This document shows, piece after piece, positions 63,414 through 64,000 of a DNA stretch of 64,000 nucleotides (its first letter is position 1; the number at the start of each line of letters is the position of its first letter). The translations under genes and the position numbers were made by a program. The notes beneath the pieces were generated by a model. That model was not told the DNA's origin, made no database searches, and worked only from the letters and a program-made list of their open reading frames with translations. The stretch is from Cupriavidus necator (GTDB lineage Bacteria; Pseudomonadota; Gammaproteobacteria; Burkholderiales; Burkholderiaceae), in assembly GCA_022041995.1 (NCBI GenBank), contig CP074381.1, forward strand, positions 3,162,001 to 3,226,000. The letters are read 5' to 3'.

Positions 63414-64000
63414 CTACTTCGCCCGCGTACGCGACTCCACCTTCAGCAGCTGCCAGCGGATCGACGACGCATCCGCCGGCGGATTTGGCACCGGGTACTC
63501 ACGCACGCGCAGCTTGTAGGCGACGCCCGGCTCAAAGTCCAGCCCCTCGATCGGGCCATACCAGAGCTGCCACGGCGCCTCCGGCGATTCGCGCCAGCGA
63601 TAGCACGTCATCTTGCCCACGCCCGAGCACTCCACGCGCTGCGAATCGATATAGACCACCTTCTCGACGCCGCCGGCTTCCACGCTCGCACCGCGCTTGC
63701 CCACGCCTTCGCGCTCGACAAACTGCAGCAAATCGCCGCCAGCGGTCTTCCAGATGATCTGCCGCCCCGTGCTGCCCGCGGACGGCTGCGTGCCGACCGT
63801 GGCAAACGGCGTCTGCATCGCCTTGAGCAGGGCCGACTCCAGCTCCATGCGCGGCGGCGGGCAAGCCATGCGCGTGCCGGCGATGCGGTCAAAGCGGATG
63901 CCGGTGTCGGTCTTGCCATAGCTCCCGGTAAAGCGGTTGCAGCCACTGGTGCCGCTGACCGTGCCCTGCGCGGCATCGATGCCCTCATTGAACTCAAAAA
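63414..64000 (-). CDS. META/DUF4377 domain protein, 5' end beyond the window
   Basis: The frame is open to the window edge, so the N terminus is missing. Visible first is the HslJ-like META domain (GTSGCNRFTGSYGKTDTGIRFDRIAGTRMACPP), then a middle region, then a C-terminal DUF4377 pattern (PWQLWYGPIEGLDFEPGVAYKLRVREYPVPNPPADASSIRWQLL). META-domain proteins are usually secreted or lipoproteins linked to stress and antibiotic tolerance; the signal sequence would lie outside the window. Confidence 0.8.
   Translation of the reverse strand, partial: FEFNEGIDAAQGTVSGTSGCNRFTGSYGKTDTGIRFDRIAGTRMACPPPRMELESALLKAMQTPFATVGTQPSAGSTGRQIIWKTAGGDLLQFVEREGVGKRGASVEAGGVEKVVYIDSQRVECSGVGKMTCYRWRESPEAPWQLWYGPIEGLDFEPGVAYKLRVREYPVPNPPADASSIRWQLLKVESRTRAK

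Overview
The window is a high-GC chromosomal segment from a beta-proteobacterium. The gene content and order point to Cupriavidus/Ralstonia (a Cupriavidus main chromosome is the best guess): a kynB-kynU-kynA operon with a divergent Lrp-type regulator, a ybgC-tolQRAB-pal-cpoB-queC block, glyA-nrdR followed by a minor-pilin operon and rib genes, a RibB with a degenerate RibA domain, and an intracellular PHA depolymerase with a cysteine nucleophile. No insertion sequence, integrase, prophage or CRISPR array is visible. The genus is inferred from synteny and protein resemblance, not from a database search.

Layout. 1-4.5 kb: a catabolic locus with a minus-strand operon (NicX-like 2,5-dihydroxypyridine dioxygenase, NicD-like hydrolase, an acyl-CoA-dehydrogenase-fold protein without the usual catalytic Glu, and the start of a further gene), divergent from a flavin reductase and a MarR regulator. 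4.5-8 kb: tryptophan-to-anthranilate kyn operon with kynR. 8-10.3 kb: IclR regulator and glutaryl-CoA dehydrogenase. 10.4-15.6 kb: 1-Cys peroxiredoxin, a DUF883/holin-like/small-protein membrane cassette, and a PAS-GGDEF-EAL protein. 15.7-17.7 kb: tRNA-Lys, a TsuA-like sulfur transporter, queC. 17.8-23.4 kb: the Tol-Pal envelope operon. 23.8-25.7 kb: glyA and nrdR. 26-30.9 kb: six overlapping type IV minor pilin/PilY1-like genes. 30.9-37 kb: ribD, ribE, a few small hypothetical genes, ribB(X), ribH, nusB. 37-47.5 kb: aminotransferase, lytic transglycosylase, ubiD, acetoacetyl-CoA synthetase, GST, PHA depolymerase, aldose epimerase. 47.5-52.2 kb: CoA-transferase/Bug receptor/LysR cluster and a secreted hydrolase-like protein. 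52.3-64 kb: tRNA-Gly, trmB, uppP, lipoprotein, cysteine-cluster protein, a TetR-controlled RND efflux operon, pcm-like methyltransferase, rhodanese, a TolC-family channel, and a truncated META/DUF4377 protein.

Two things stand out. First, four genes (kynB, gcdH, the third gene of the DUF883 cassette, nrdR) each appear broken in the same way: one C missing from a short C-run. Restoring one C recovers a family-typical protein each time, so these are more likely base-call errors or homopolymer slippage than decayed genes. Second, the NicX/NicD locus pairs a non-canonical acyl-CoA-dehydrogenase-fold protein with a flavin reductase. This is a plausible, uncharacterised two-component monooxygenase feeding N-heterocycle ring cleavage.

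Several regulatory sites can be read directly: perfect palindromes in the kynR/kynB, IclR/gcdH, MarR and TetR control regions, near-consensus promoters for gcdH, tRNA-Lys, tRNA-Gly and the tetR operon, and several clear hairpin terminators.
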